Source: DSUN01 sp035527715 (GTDB lineage: Bacteria > Planctomycetota > PUPC01 > DSUN01). From it: a stretch of DNA of 12,495 bases. A program made the position numbers and the translations under genes. The notes beneath the pieces were generated by a model, which saw only the letters and a list, made by a program, of their open reading frames with translations, was not told the origin of the DNA and did not search any database. The stretch covers positions 1 to 12,495 of the forward strand of contig DATKZY010000269.1 in the NCBI GenBank assembly GCA_035527715.1. The letters run 5' to 3'. Positions 1 to 11,188 of this stretch are shown piece by piece. Numbering within the stretch: the first letter of the stretch is position 1; every line of letters starts with the position of its first letter.

Positions 1-1473
1 GGCGGCGTGCTGCACATTGACGTGACCGCGGATGAGCTGGACCTGGACGCCGAGCTACGGCGGGCGCTGCCGCCCGAATGGCAGAAGGTGTGGGACGACC
101 TTCGCCCCGCCGGCAAGATCGCGGCGACCGCCTCGGGGGCCATCCACACCCGCAAGGGCGAGTGGCAGCGCTTCCACCTCGACGCCACGCTCAAGGGCTG
201 CGAGGCCACCTGGACCGGCCTCCCCGTGCGCGTCACGGGCCTCCGCGGGCGGTTCGACTACGAGGAGGGCGTGGTCAACCTGAACGACGTGGCAGGCGAG
301 AGCGCGGTCGCCGACCAGGTGCGCCTCAACGGCCGCATCGCCAGGATGGGCTGCGGCTCCGACCGAGTGCAGGTGGCCGTGCAGAACTTGCGCCTTGTGC
401 CCGACCTCTTCGCCGCCTTGCCCGACGAGGCCAGGAAGACACTGGAGGGCATGGACCTCAAGGGCACGGCGGACCTCGAGCTGACGCTCTCCAACTCCGG
501 CAAGCCGGACGGCGTGACCCACTGCTTCGGCCTCGTGCGCCTGCGCGACGCCTCGTTCCGTCACACACAACCTGTCGAGCAGGTGAGCGGCAACCTTCGC
601 ATAGACAGGGGCGTCGTCCACACCGACGGCACGCAGTCGCTCGAGGGGGGGCTGGACCTGCGGAAGCTTGTCGCGCACAAGTTCGTCCTCACGGATCTGA
701 AGAGCGCGCTCACCTACACCCGCGCCCGGGAGGGCAAGGACACGCCGCTCCGGTCGAAGCTCGCCCTCAACGACCTGGCCGCGAGCTTCTACGGTGGGAA
801 CCTCAGCGGCAAGGTGAGTCTTGACCTCGGCGCCGGAGGCGAGGGCGGATTCTCCAGCCGGCTGTCGGTGAGCAACGCAGACTTCAAGGTTCTATGCCAG
901 GAGGCGCTTGGCGCGGGCGACCCGGCCACGGGGATCCTTCACGTGACCTTCGAATCCCCCCCGGGGCGCTATAAAGGGGAGAGCGGCCTGATCGGGGACG
1001 GCACGGCGGAGGTCGAGAAGGGCGAACTGGGCCAGTTGCCGCTCGCGGCGTCGCTCTTCAACGCCCTCAGCCTGCGCTCGCCCCTCGACCGTTCCATCAC
1101 GCGGGCAGAAGCGAAGTTCGGGATCACCAAGGACCAACTGGTCTTCAAGGAACTCAGCCTGGAGGGGCAGAGGCGGGTCCTGGCGGGCCTGGGCACCATT
1201 GGGTACGATGGCGCTCTGAACCTGCGGCTCGTCAGCCCGAAGCCTTCAGGAAGGAGCATCTGGGACCTGATTGACATCCCGCTCAACTTCATGCGGGAAC
1301 AACTTGTGCAGGTGGACGTGCGGGGCACGATCTCGAAGCCTGATGTTCAGATCCTGGCGGTGCCGCCGGTGTCGCAGCTCGTGGACCAGTTCGCCGTGGC
1401 TCTGGGGCTCTGGCGCAAGCGCCAGCCGGAGAAGCCCAAGGACGCGCCACCCGTGCCTCCGGAAACGCCTTGA
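1..1473 (+). CDS. AsmA-like / DUF3971-type envelope protein, C-terminal part (5' end outside window)
   Basis: The reading frame is open from base 1 to a TGA at 1471-1473, giving 490 visible residues. The GTG at 7 has no Shine-Dalgarno and is probably internal, so the gene begins upstream. The protein is a long run of short alternating beta-type segments, with repeated patterns of the kind 'G.L....G.G..G.L.L', as in AsmA/YhdP-type proteins that form extended beta-sheet bridges between membranes and are linked to lipid transport or outer-membrane homeostasis. The last third (about residues 330-465) looks most like the AsmA C-terminal module: a segment rich in 'LP', 'LF', 'L' followed by 'GLGTIGYDGALNLRL', then an amphipathic stretch (SIWDLIDIPLNFMREQL) and a final beta pair ending in a Pro/Lys-rich tail. 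No membrane anchor is visible; in this family it sits at the missing N-terminus. The GT39 gene follows after 18 bases and may be cotranscribed. The family call is by fold style, not by a diagnostic motif. Confidence 0.72.
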   Translation, partial: GGVLHIDVTADELDLDAELRRALPPEWQKVWDDLRPAGKIAATASGAIHTRKGEWQRFHLDATLKGCEATWTGLPVRVTGLRGRFDYEEGVVNLNDVAGESAVADQVRLNGRIARMGCGSDRVQVAVQNLRLVPDLFAALPDEARKTLEGMDLKGTADLELTLSNSGKPDGVTHCFGLVRLRDASFRHTQPVEQVSGNLRIDRGVVHTDGTQSLEGGLDLRKLVAHKFVLTDLKSALTYTRAREGKDTPLRSKLALNDLAASFYGGNLSGKVSLDLGAGGEGGFSSRLSVSNADFKVLCQEALGAGDPATGILHVTFESPPGRYKGESGLIGDGTAEVEKGELGQLPLAASLFNALSLRSPLDRSITRAEAKFGITKDQLVFKELSLEGQRRVLAGLGTIGYDGALNLRLVSPKPSGRSIWDLIDIPLNFMREQLVQVDVRGTISKPDVQILAVPPVSQLVDQFAVALGLWRKRQPEKPKDAPPVPPETP

Positions 1474-1491
1474 ACCGTGTTGGGATGCCCC

Positions 1492-3051
1492 ATGCCCGAA
1501 GGCGAGCCACAACCCGCTTTCCTGCCCCGGCGGCGCAGATGGCTCACCGTCGGCCTTGTGGTGGCCGTTGTGGCCGCAGGGGCGGGGCTGCGCTTCTACG
1601 CCATCGGGCGCAAGAGCCTGTGGCTCGACGAAGCGGCCACGATGAGCGCGGTGGACGCCTCGTTCGCCCAGGTGTTCCGCGGCGTGAAGGCCCACGACGC
1701 GCATCCGCCGCTCTACTACCTGGCCCTGCACACGTGGATGCAGGGCTCGCGCAGCGCGGCCTGGGCGCGGTCCTTCTCGGCCGCCGTGGGCGTGGCCACG
1801 CTGGCCGTCTTCTACTTCCTGGCGCGGGCGCTCCTGCCGCGGGGCGCGGCCCTGGTTGCCACGCTCCTGTTGGCCGCGTCGGCGTACCAGGTGTACTTCG
1901 CCCAGGAGGCCCGCCACTACGCCCTCGCCGCGTTCTTCGTGGTGGCCGCGTGGTACTGCCTGGCGCACCTGGTGGCCGGCACGTGGCGGCATCGGTGGCC
2001 GCTGTGGCTCGGCCTGGCCCTGGCGAACACGGCGGGGCTGTACACCTTCTACTACACGGCGTTCTCCGTGGCGGCGCAGGGCGTGGTGCTGGTCCTGCTG
2101 TGGCGCCGCGCCGGGCGCCGGCTGATGCTGGACTGGGCTCTATGGCAATTGGTGCCTGCCGCTGTGTTCGGGCTGTGGGTGGAGGTGATTCTGGAACGGA
2201 TAGGGAGGCTGAGCCAGTTCGAGCCGCCGGCGGGCCACACCGTGCTCAGCGCCACCGGCCTGTGCGAGACGGCGGCCCAGTTCGCCAGCGGCTTCCTGGC
2301 CGAGCTGATGCGGAACGACGGGCCGGCGGTTCGCGCCGCCGCGGCGGCCGTGGGTCTGCTGGTGTTGGCGCTGGCACTTCTGGGGCTTCGGCGCGAGCGG
2401 TGCGCCACGGTGGTGGCGTTCGCCTGGCTGCTCGGCCCCGTAGCGTTCCTGGCCGTGCTGCCGATGCGGGGCCATGCCTACGAGCCGAAGCACCTGATCT
2501 TCGCCTCGCCGGCGCTCGCCTTGGCGGCAGGCGTCGCCTGGAGCAGCGCGCGGGGCGGGCTGAGGGCGGTGACGATCGCGCTTCTCGGTGCCCTTCTCGC
2601 GGGCAACGGCGTCTCGCTTGCGCAATACTACCGGCCGGCCGTGGAGAAGGAGAACTGGCGTGGCGCCGTCGAGCAGTTCGCCGAACGGGCGCACGCGGGC
2701 GACATCGTGACGTTCACTCCGCCCTACGTGGAGCTGGCCTATCGCTACTACCAGGCGCGCCACGGCGTCCCCAGAGTGTGGCTGGTGGCGACGCCGCCGG
2801 CGGGAGAGCCGTTCCGCGGGGGCGAGCTGCGGTACGCCCGCCGCGATGGCCGCCGGGTGTGGGTGTTTCAGGGCGTGAGCCGCGTCGAGATGCCGAACCC
2901 CCGGGTGTTCGACGCCCTTGGAGGGTATCCGCGCGTCTTCGAGTGGAGCCACGAGGGCCTTGTGGGCACCGTGAGCGTGTCGCTCTACGACGCGTTCCAG
3001 CCGCCGGCGCCGCGTGGCGCGCAGGGCGCGAGCCGCCGCGAGTCGCGTTGA
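1492..3051 (+). CDS. GT39-type membrane glycosyltransferase (PMT/ArnT-like)
   Basis: A 519-residue polytopic membrane protein. Family 39 enzymes transfer a sugar from a polyprenyl-phosphate donor to protein or lipid on the outer face of the cytoplasmic membrane. The first helix is about residues 17-38. It is followed by the family's first outer loop with 'SLWLDEA' (Asp46-Glu47, the acidic pair expected to act in catalysis) and 'HPPLYY' (71-76). 'QEARHYAL' at 138-145 is the typical second loop motif. Further hydrophobic segments lie at about 94-115, 117-134, 144-165, 170-204, 213-233, 280-299, 303-324, 336-353 and 358-374. After them comes a soluble tail (about 385-500) with the usual 'W(R)GAVEQ...GDIV' pattern. 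Acceptor and donor cannot be told from sequence. The start is uncertain: ATG 1492 has only a weak GGGA upstream, and an in-frame GTG at 1477 would add five residues. With 18 bases to the preceding gene, translation may be coupled. The 3' end carries the -35 box of the next gene's promoter. Confidence 0.86.
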   Translation: MPEGEPQPAFLPRRRRWLTVGLVVAVVAAGAGLRFYAIGRKSLWLDEAATMSAVDASFAQVFRGVKAHDAHPPLYYLALHTWMQGSRSAAWARSFSAAVGVATLAVFYFLARALLPRGAALVATLLLAASAYQVYFAQEARHYALAAFFVVAAWYCLAHLVAGTWRHRWPLWLGLALANTAGLYTFYYTAFSVAAQGVVLVLLWRRAGRRLMLDWALWQLVPAAVFGLWVEVILERIGRLSQFEPPAGHTVLSATGLCETAAQFASGFLAELMRNDGPAVRAAAAAVGLLVLALALLGLRRERCATVVAFAWLLGPVAFLAVLPMRGHAYEPKHLIFASPALALAAGVAWSSARGGLRAVTIALLGALLAGNGVSLAQYYRPAVEKENWRGAVEQFAERAHAGDIVTFTPPYVELAYRYYQARHGVPRVWLVATPPAGEPFRGGELRYARRDGRRVWVFQGVSRVEMPNPRVFDALGGYPRVFEWSHEGLVGTVSVSLYDAFQPPAPRGAQGASRRESR

Positions 3052-3076
3052 AGCCGCGGCTGGCCTGTGGTATACT
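3048..3076 (+). promoter_or_regulatory. Sigma-70-type promoter for the UDP-xylose synthase/kinase pair
   Basis: TTGAAG at 3048-3053 (4 of 6 to consensus) and TATACT at 3071-3076 (5 of 6) are separated by 17 bases, and a TG at 3068-3069 makes an extended -10. The -35 box overlaps the TGA stop of the glycosyltransferase gene (3049-3051). Transcription would begin near 3083, leaving a leader of about 44 bases before ATG 3127. The promoter is predicted by eye only. It implies that the decarboxylase and kinase genes can be expressed apart from the AsmA-like/GT39 pair. Confidence 0.6.
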
Positions 3077-3113
3077 CCCAGGGCACGAGATGGGCGGGAG
3101 GAGCCAGCGTCCT

Positions 3114-3118
3114 GGAGG
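3114..3118 (+). promoter_or_regulatory. Ribosome binding site fixing the start of the UDP-glucuronate decarboxylase
   Basis: GGAGG lies eight bases before ATG 3127. It decides in favour of this start over the in-frame GTG at 3067, which lies inside the predicted promoter, would precede the predicted transcription start, and would add 20 residues unlike the family before the Rossmann 'TGAAGFLGS' motif. Confidence 0.75.
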
Positions 3119-3126
3119 CGGCTGCG

Positions 3127-4085
<959 letters not shown>

Positions 4086-4089
<4 letters not shown>

Positions 4090-6179
4090 ACGCCGAGGCC
4101 CCCCAACGCCCGGCCGACCCCCTGCTCGGCCGCGTGCTGTGCGGTTGCGAGATCCTCGACCTCATCTGCCAGGGGGGCATGGGCCGGCTCTACCGCGCCC
4201 GCCAGATCTCCCTCGACCGCGTGGTGGCCGTCAAGGTGCTTGCGCCCGCGCTCGGGGCCGACGAGGAGTTCCTGGGGCGCTTCCGCCGCGAGGCGCGCGC
4301 CCTGGCCAACCTCCTGCACCCCAACATCGTGGGCATCCACGACTTCGGCGAGGAGGGCGACATCCACGCCATCGTCATGGAGTACGTCGAGGGGAAGAAC
4401 GTCGCCGACATGCTCACGCGGCTCACCATCATCCCCCTGCCGCAGGCTGTCAACATTGTCCGCCAGATCGCCGAGGGGCTCGCGTGCGCCCACGAGCGGA
4501 AGATCATCCACTGCGACCTCAAGCCCGAGAACATCCTCGTCACGACCGCAGGCGTCGCCAAGCTCGCCGACTTCGGCCTCGCCAAGAGCCTCCGCGGCGA
4601 CTCCGGGCACATCACCCGCGACGGCGTGGTCCTCGGCACCCCCACCTACATGAGCCCGGAGCAGTGCGCGGGCGGCAAGCTCGACCCCCGCACCGACGTC
4701 TACTCCCTGGGCACCACCTTCTACCGCATGGTGGCGGGGCGCGACGCGTTCGAGGGCGACGACGCCTTCTCGATCATGCTCAAGCACCAGAACGAGCCGC
4801 CCGCGGACCCGCGCCGCTACAACCCCGGCATTCCGCACGCCATCGCCAAGATCGTCCTCCGCATGATGGAGAAGGCCCGCGAGAACCGGTACCAGAGCGC
4901 GTCCGAGGTCGTCCGGGCGCTGCTGCCGTACGACCGCGAGGCCGCCTCGCGCGGCCAGGGAATGCAGGAGGTCGAGCACCCCCGGCGCGAATCCGCCGTC
5001 GCCATGGAAGCCGTCGAGGCCGGCCTCGTCACCGCGGCGCAGATGCGTCAGTGCCTCGCCCGCCAGGAGGCGGGGGGCGGCGGCGCGGCGGACCTCCCCA
5101 CGCTGATGGTCCAGGAGGGGTTCCTCTCCGAGGAGCAAGTGCGGCAATTGGCCGAGCGCACCCACGCGAGGGATGAGGCCCACGCCGACGAGGAGTTCGC
5201 CCGCCTGGCCGTCGAGGCGGGCCTGACCACCAGGGACCAGATCGCCGAGGCCCTCGGCCAGCACAAGGAGCTCCCAGGGGCCGAGACGCACACCAGGCTC
5301 TCCCGCGTGGTGGGCAAAGCGGGCCTGCTCAGGCCCGCCCAGGTGGCCGAGCTGCTCCTCCGCCAGGTCAGGGCGACCCGGCGAGCCGAGGACGCCGAGC
5401 TGCTGGACCTGGCCCGCCGCGAGGGCGCGCTGACGGAGGAGGACATTCAGCGCTGCCTCGCCGAACAGCGGCGCCAGGAGGCCCAGGGGAGGATCGCCGT
5501 CCTGCGTCAGGTCATTCTCGAGCTCGACGTGCTGCCGCCGACCCGGCTCCGGGCGCTCCTGCGCAAGAAGATGCGCCAGGACGTGGAGCGGCGCCTCGGC
5601 GAGCGAGACACCGCCAAGAGCGGGCCTGCCGAGGCCATCATCCCCAGAGACCTGGAGATCAGGCTGGAGGAGCGCGAGCCTTGTCCCGCTTGTGGCAAGG
5701 GAGTGGAGGTCGCGCGGCAGGAGTGCCCGTTCTGCGGCTGCTCTCTGGAGGAAGCGCGCCGACAGTCGGCGCTTCATGGCGCCGCGGGGCCGCCCCAAGC
5801 CCCGTCTCCGCGCGCCATCCCCATCCCTCGCCCTGCCGGCCCAGCCGCCAAGCCTGCGCCCGCGGGGCAGCCGCCCCCTGCGGGGGCCGACGCCGGGCCT
5901 CCGCTGCGGGGCGATGCATGGGAGATCCGGCTCCCGAACGGCGAGGCCTCCAACCCCCTCACCTTCGCCGCGCTCATGAAGCTCGTGCGCGAGAAGCGCG
6001 TCCAGCCCAGCACCATCCTCCGCGGGTCGCTGACCCTCGGCGTGTGGCGCCAGGCCCGCTTCACCCCGAGGCTGTGCCGCCTCTTCGAAACCTGCCACTA
6101 CTGCGGAGCCAAGCTGGCCCCCGCCGCGGCCAAGTGCTCCGCGTGCAAGAGCGACCCCGATCGCCCGCATACCGAGTAG
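4086..6179 (+). CDS. Cytosolic Ser/Thr protein kinase with helical repeats, two zinc ribbons and a GYF_2-like module
   Basis: 697 residues with no membrane segment. The Hanks-type kinase domain covers about residues 17-283: P-loop C28-Q-G30-G-M-G33 (the first glycine is cysteine), Lys50 in 'VAVK', Glu69 as the likely helix-C partner, H142-C-D144-L-K-P-E-N149 as catalytic loop, D162-F-G164, 'GTPTYMSPEQ' at 184-193 and 'DVYSLG' at 204-209. All residues needed for phosphotransfer are present, but Arg of the HRD motif is Cys, so it is a non-RD kinase. Residues 309-496 hold six related helical units, listed separately. A zinc ribbon (C533, C536, C547, C550), a Pro/Ala-rich linker (about 566-608), a GYF_2/DUF4339-like module (about 612-666, 'WEIRLPNGE...GVWRQA') and a second ribbon (C670, C673, C684, C687) complete it. 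The GTG start overlaps the upstream stop as GTGA, so translation is probably coupled to the decarboxylase; a run of G at 4074-4080 is the only Shine-Dalgarno-like sequence. Substrate and signal are unknown. Confidence 0.9.
5010..5573 (+). repeat. Six protein-level helical repeats in the kinase, 32-34 residue spacing
   Basis: Within the kinase, six units share the pattern 'xV..AG(L)(L/T)x..Qv...L..Q'. They start near residues 309, 341, 375, 409, 443 and 477. The key glycine is at 313, 345, 379, 413 and 447 and is Asp481 in the last unit, so spacings are 32, 34, 34, 34 and 34. Examples are AVEAGLVTAAQMRQCLARQ and AVEAGLTTRDQIAEALGQH. The pattern matches the second half of the MshEN/GspE N-terminal motif; the RLG that begins that motif is only hinted at in unit four (RLS, 404-406). 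The repeats are visible in protein, not as DNA identity, so they are old. Confidence 0.75.
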
Positions 6180-6182
6180 CCG

Positions 6183-8027
6183 TCACGTGGCTTCGCGCGC
6201 GAGGCTCTGCTTGTGGTAGAGGTTGCGGTAGATGGGGCTGGCGGCCAGCACCTGCTCGTGGGTGCCCACGGCCTCGATGCGGCCTCGGTCGAGCACCACG
6301 ATGCGATCGGCGGCTCGCAGCGCCGAGAAGCGGTGGGCGATGAGGATGACGGTGCGCCCCTTGGCGAAACCGGCGAGTTGGCCCTCGAACCGGTGCTCCG
6401 CCTCGGCGTCCATCGCCGACGTAGCCTCGTCGAGGATGAGGATCCGCGGGTCGCGCAGCAGCGCCCGGGCCAGCGACAGCCGCTGGCGCTGCCCCCCCGA
6501 GAGCTTCGCGCCCCCTTCGCCCACCATCGTGCCGTAGCCAGCGGAGAGATCGTGCATGATGAACTCGTGGGCCAGCGCCACGCGGGCCGCTGCCTCGATC
6601 TCCTCGTCGGTGTACCGCGGGTTGCCGAACGCGATGTTGCGGCGAACCGTGTCGTTGAACAGCAGGACGTTCTGCGACACGTAGCCGATCTGGCGGCGCA
6701 GCGACGACTGCGTCACGTCGCGCAGGTCGGACCCGTCCACCCGAATCGCTCCGCGCGTGGGATCGTAAAAGCGCAGGAGGAGGCTGACGAGGGTGGACTT
6801 GCCGGAGCCGTTCTCGCCCACGATGGCGACGACCTCGCCGGCGCGGATCGTGAGGTCGAAGTCGCGGACCACTTCCTCCGGCGGCTCGTAGGCGAACGAC
6901 ACGTGGTCGAAGCGGATCTCCGAGCTGTGCGGGGGCAGAGGCCGCGCATCCGGCTTCTCCACGACCTCCGGCTCGAGGTCCATCACCGCGAACACGCGGT
7001 CGGCTGCCGCGCGGCTCGCCTGGATCTCGTTGTTCAGGTCGCGCAGCCCGTCGAGCGGCTCGTACACCTTCTTCACCGCGTAGCTGAAGGTGACGAGCAT
7101 GGACCAGGGATAGTTGAACTGGACGTAGAGGTAGACGCCGTAGGCGCCGACGGCCCACAGGCATGCCCGCAGGAGAATCTCGGTCGAGGGGTCGGACATG
7201 GCCTTGGTGAGGGCGCGGCGCAGGTCGTAGCGCAGCATGCGCCGGCTCGTCTGCAGAAAGCGATCGCGCTGGTACCCCTCCGCGTCGTACGCCTTGATGA
7301 CCGTGATGCCCTGTACCGTCTCGGCCAGGATCTTCATCGCGTCCGCGCGCTTCTCCAGGCCCTTCGCCGTGTAGCGCCGGATGCGGGTGCCCACGATCTT
7401 GAACACCAGCAAGGCCACCGGCACGCCCACGATGACCATGAGCGCCAGGCGCGCGCTGACGAGGAACATCGCGATCACGCCGAGCAGCAGGCTGAACGTG
7501 TCGCGCACCGCGTGCGAGAAGATCATCCGTCCTCCCGCTCCCAGCTCGCCCAGGTCGGGGCCGAACGTGGACATCGTGTGCCCGAGGCTGCGGTGGGAGA
7601 AGAACCGCACCGAAAGCCCCGACACCCGCAGGAACAGGTGGTTCAGCAGGTCCATCCAGCCCCGCTGCGCCGCCGACTCCAGCAGGTAGCGACGCAGGAA
7701 CACGAACACGCCGCGCAGGATGCCCGTGAGGAAGAACGCGAAGCCCAGGGCGATCACCGTCCACATCAGCGTCGTCTTGTCCGTGGCTCGCGTCCTCAGA
7801 TACTCGATAACCTCCTTGCCCTTGGGCAGCTTGAGGATCTGCTTCGCCATCGAGCCCGCGTCCTGCCCGTTCGAGAACCAGAGGCTCAGCAGCACATCGT
7901 GGGCGGCCAGGTAAGCCGCCATGGAGGCCAGGCTGAGCACCTCGGCCAGCAGACTGGTTACGATGGACGTGATGACGCGGACCTTGTAGTGCCAGATGTA
8001 GGCGAGGTAGCGGAAGTAGTTGCGCAT
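6183..8027 (-). CDS. ABC exporter with fused membrane and ATPase domains (MsbA-like)
   Basis: A half-transporter of 614 residues that would act as a dimer in the cytoplasmic membrane. The membrane domain (about 17-322) has a first helix at 17-48, a 35-40 residue outer loop, a second helix at 88-112, a pair at 174-209 and a last pair at 284-322. The ATPase domain has A-loop Tyr380, Walker A 'GENGSGKST' (404-412), Q-loop Gln452, signature 'LSGGQ' (509-513), Walker B 'ILILDE' (529-534) and switch His565 in 'IAHR'. All catalytic residues are present. The family includes exporters of lipid A precursors, glycolipids and drugs; the substrate here is not readable. I chose ATG 8027 because AGAGG (8040-8036) lies eight bases before it and the protein then begins with a normal 'MRNYFRYLAYIWHYK' helix. 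An in-frame ATG at 8117 would add 30 Pro/Ser/Arg-rich residues, has no Shine-Dalgarno and sits 3-4 bases from the predicted transcript start. The gene converges on the kinase gene with three bases between stops. Confidence 0.9.
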   Translation of the reverse strand: MRNYFRYLAYIWHYKVRVITSIVTSLLAEVLSLASMAAYLAAHDVLLSLWFSNGQDAGSMAKQILKLPKGKEVIEYLRTRATDKTTLMWTVIALGFAFFLTGILRGVFVFLRRYLLESAAQRGWMDLLNHLFLRVSGLSVRFFSHRSLGHTMSTFGPDLGELGAGGRMIFSHAVRDTFSLLLGVIAMFLVSARLALMVIVGVPVALLVFKIVGTRIRRYTAKGLEKRADAMKILAETVQGITVIKAYDAEGYQRDRFLQTSRRMLRYDLRRALTKAMSDPSTEILLRACLWAVGAYGVYLYVQFNYPWSMLVTFSYAVKKVYEPLDGLRDLNNEIQASRAAADRVFAVMDLEPEVVEKPDARPLPPHSSEIRFDHVSFAYEPPEEVVRDFDLTIRAGEVVAIVGENGSGKSTLVSLLLRFYDPTRGAIRVDGSDLRDVTQSSLRRQIGYVSQNVLLFNDTVRRNIAFGNPRYTDEEIEAAARVALAHEFIMHDLSAGYGTMVGEGGAKLSGGQRQRLSLARALLRDPRILILDEATSAMDAEAEHRFEGQLAGFAKGRTVILIAHRFSALRAADRIVVLDRGRIEAVGTHEQVLAASPIYRNLYHKQSLAREAT

Positions 8028-8126
8028 GCCGTCGGCCTCTGGCGCGGTGCCGGGAGGAGTGGGGGATGGCGAGCCCCGGCGCCTCAGCCCATCGCCCCTC
8101 GCGACGGGCATTGCCATCGTCTGACT

Positions 8127-8155
8127 ATCTTACGACCGCCCGCGATTTGTGTCAA
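8127..8155 (-). promoter_or_regulatory. Near-consensus sigma-70 promoter for the ABC exporter
   Basis: On the minus strand a perfect TTGACA (8155-8150) is followed after exactly 17 bases by TAAGAT (8132-8127, 4 of 6). Transcription would begin near 8120, giving a leader of about 93 bases to ATG 8027. The match is the strongest in the window and points to steady expression. An alternative ATG at 8117 would leave an almost leaderless message. Confidence 0.65.
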
Positions 8156-8193
8156 GTCGCCCCTTACCCACGGGCGGAAGGGCCGAAAAAGAT

Positions 8194-8222
8194 TTCCCTT
8201 TCCGCTGCCTTTTTGGTATCAT
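8194..8222 (+). promoter_or_regulatory. Possible extended -10 promoter for pyruvate phosphate dikinase
   Basis: TATCAT at 8217-8222 (5 of 6) is preceded by TG at 8214-8215, as in extended -10 promoters. The -35 region at a 17-base spacing is TTCCCT (8194-8199), only 3 of 6. Transcription would begin near 8229, with a leader of about 93 bases. A locally A/T-rich stretch (8186-8226) in otherwise very GC-rich DNA supports a regulatory role. It is weaker evidence than for the leftward promoter on the other strand. Confidence 0.42.
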
Positions 8223-8309
8223 TTGGGGATTGTCCTGGCCTCGTTTTTCCACGCCATTCTGGGTCGGGGCCGGCGCCGGAATGCCGGCTGCGACTCGATG
8301 GTCTGCCCC

Positions 8310-8315
8310 AGGAGG
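8310..8315 (+). promoter_or_regulatory. Consensus ribosome binding site of pyruvate phosphate dikinase
   Basis: AGGAGG lies six bases before ATG 8322. A second in-frame ATG at 8316 abuts the site and is too close to be used. The site rules out the long open frame that continues upstream as coding. Confidence 0.85.
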
Positions 8316-8321
8316 ATGTGC

Positions 8322-11072
<2,751 letters not shown>

Positions 11073-11098
11073 GCCCTTTGTCGTGTGTGGCCGTCAGG

Positions 11099-11129
11099 GA
11101 GGGCGAGGCCCGGCGCGGGGCTCGCCCTC
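11099..11129 (+). terminator. GC-rich hairpin after ppdK, possible terminator
   Basis: GAGGGCGAG (11099-11107) pairs perfectly with CTCGCCCTC (11121-11129). Inside, after one mismatch, CCC/GGG adds three pairs around a five-base loop. The following GCTTCTTCCC is pyrimidine-rich but lacks a true T run, so intrinsic termination may be weak. A smaller seven-base stem (11058-11064 with 11072-11078) holds the ppdK stop codon in and next to its loop. Either could instead protect the message 3' end. Confidence 0.4.
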
Positions 11130-11188
11130 GCTTCTTCCCAGGCCGCGTCGAGCTCGCTCCCGCCGCCCGCACGCGAAGGTGGGAAGCC

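Noticed and set aside
956..962. Run of seven C in the AsmA-like gene as a possible frameshift site
   Set aside because: The frame is continuous on both sides with consistent composition, so there is no sign of a break.
3067..3126. GTG 3067 as the start of the UDP-glucuronate decarboxylase
   Set aside because: It lies before the predicted transcript start and inside the promoter, and adds residues unlike the family; GGAGG supports ATG 3127.
6213..8321. Long plus-strand frame running upstream of and in frame with ppdK
   Set aside because: It is antisense to the exporter, whose Walker, signature and H-loop motifs are all intact. PPDK begins cleanly at 8322 with AGGAGG and the family N-terminus.
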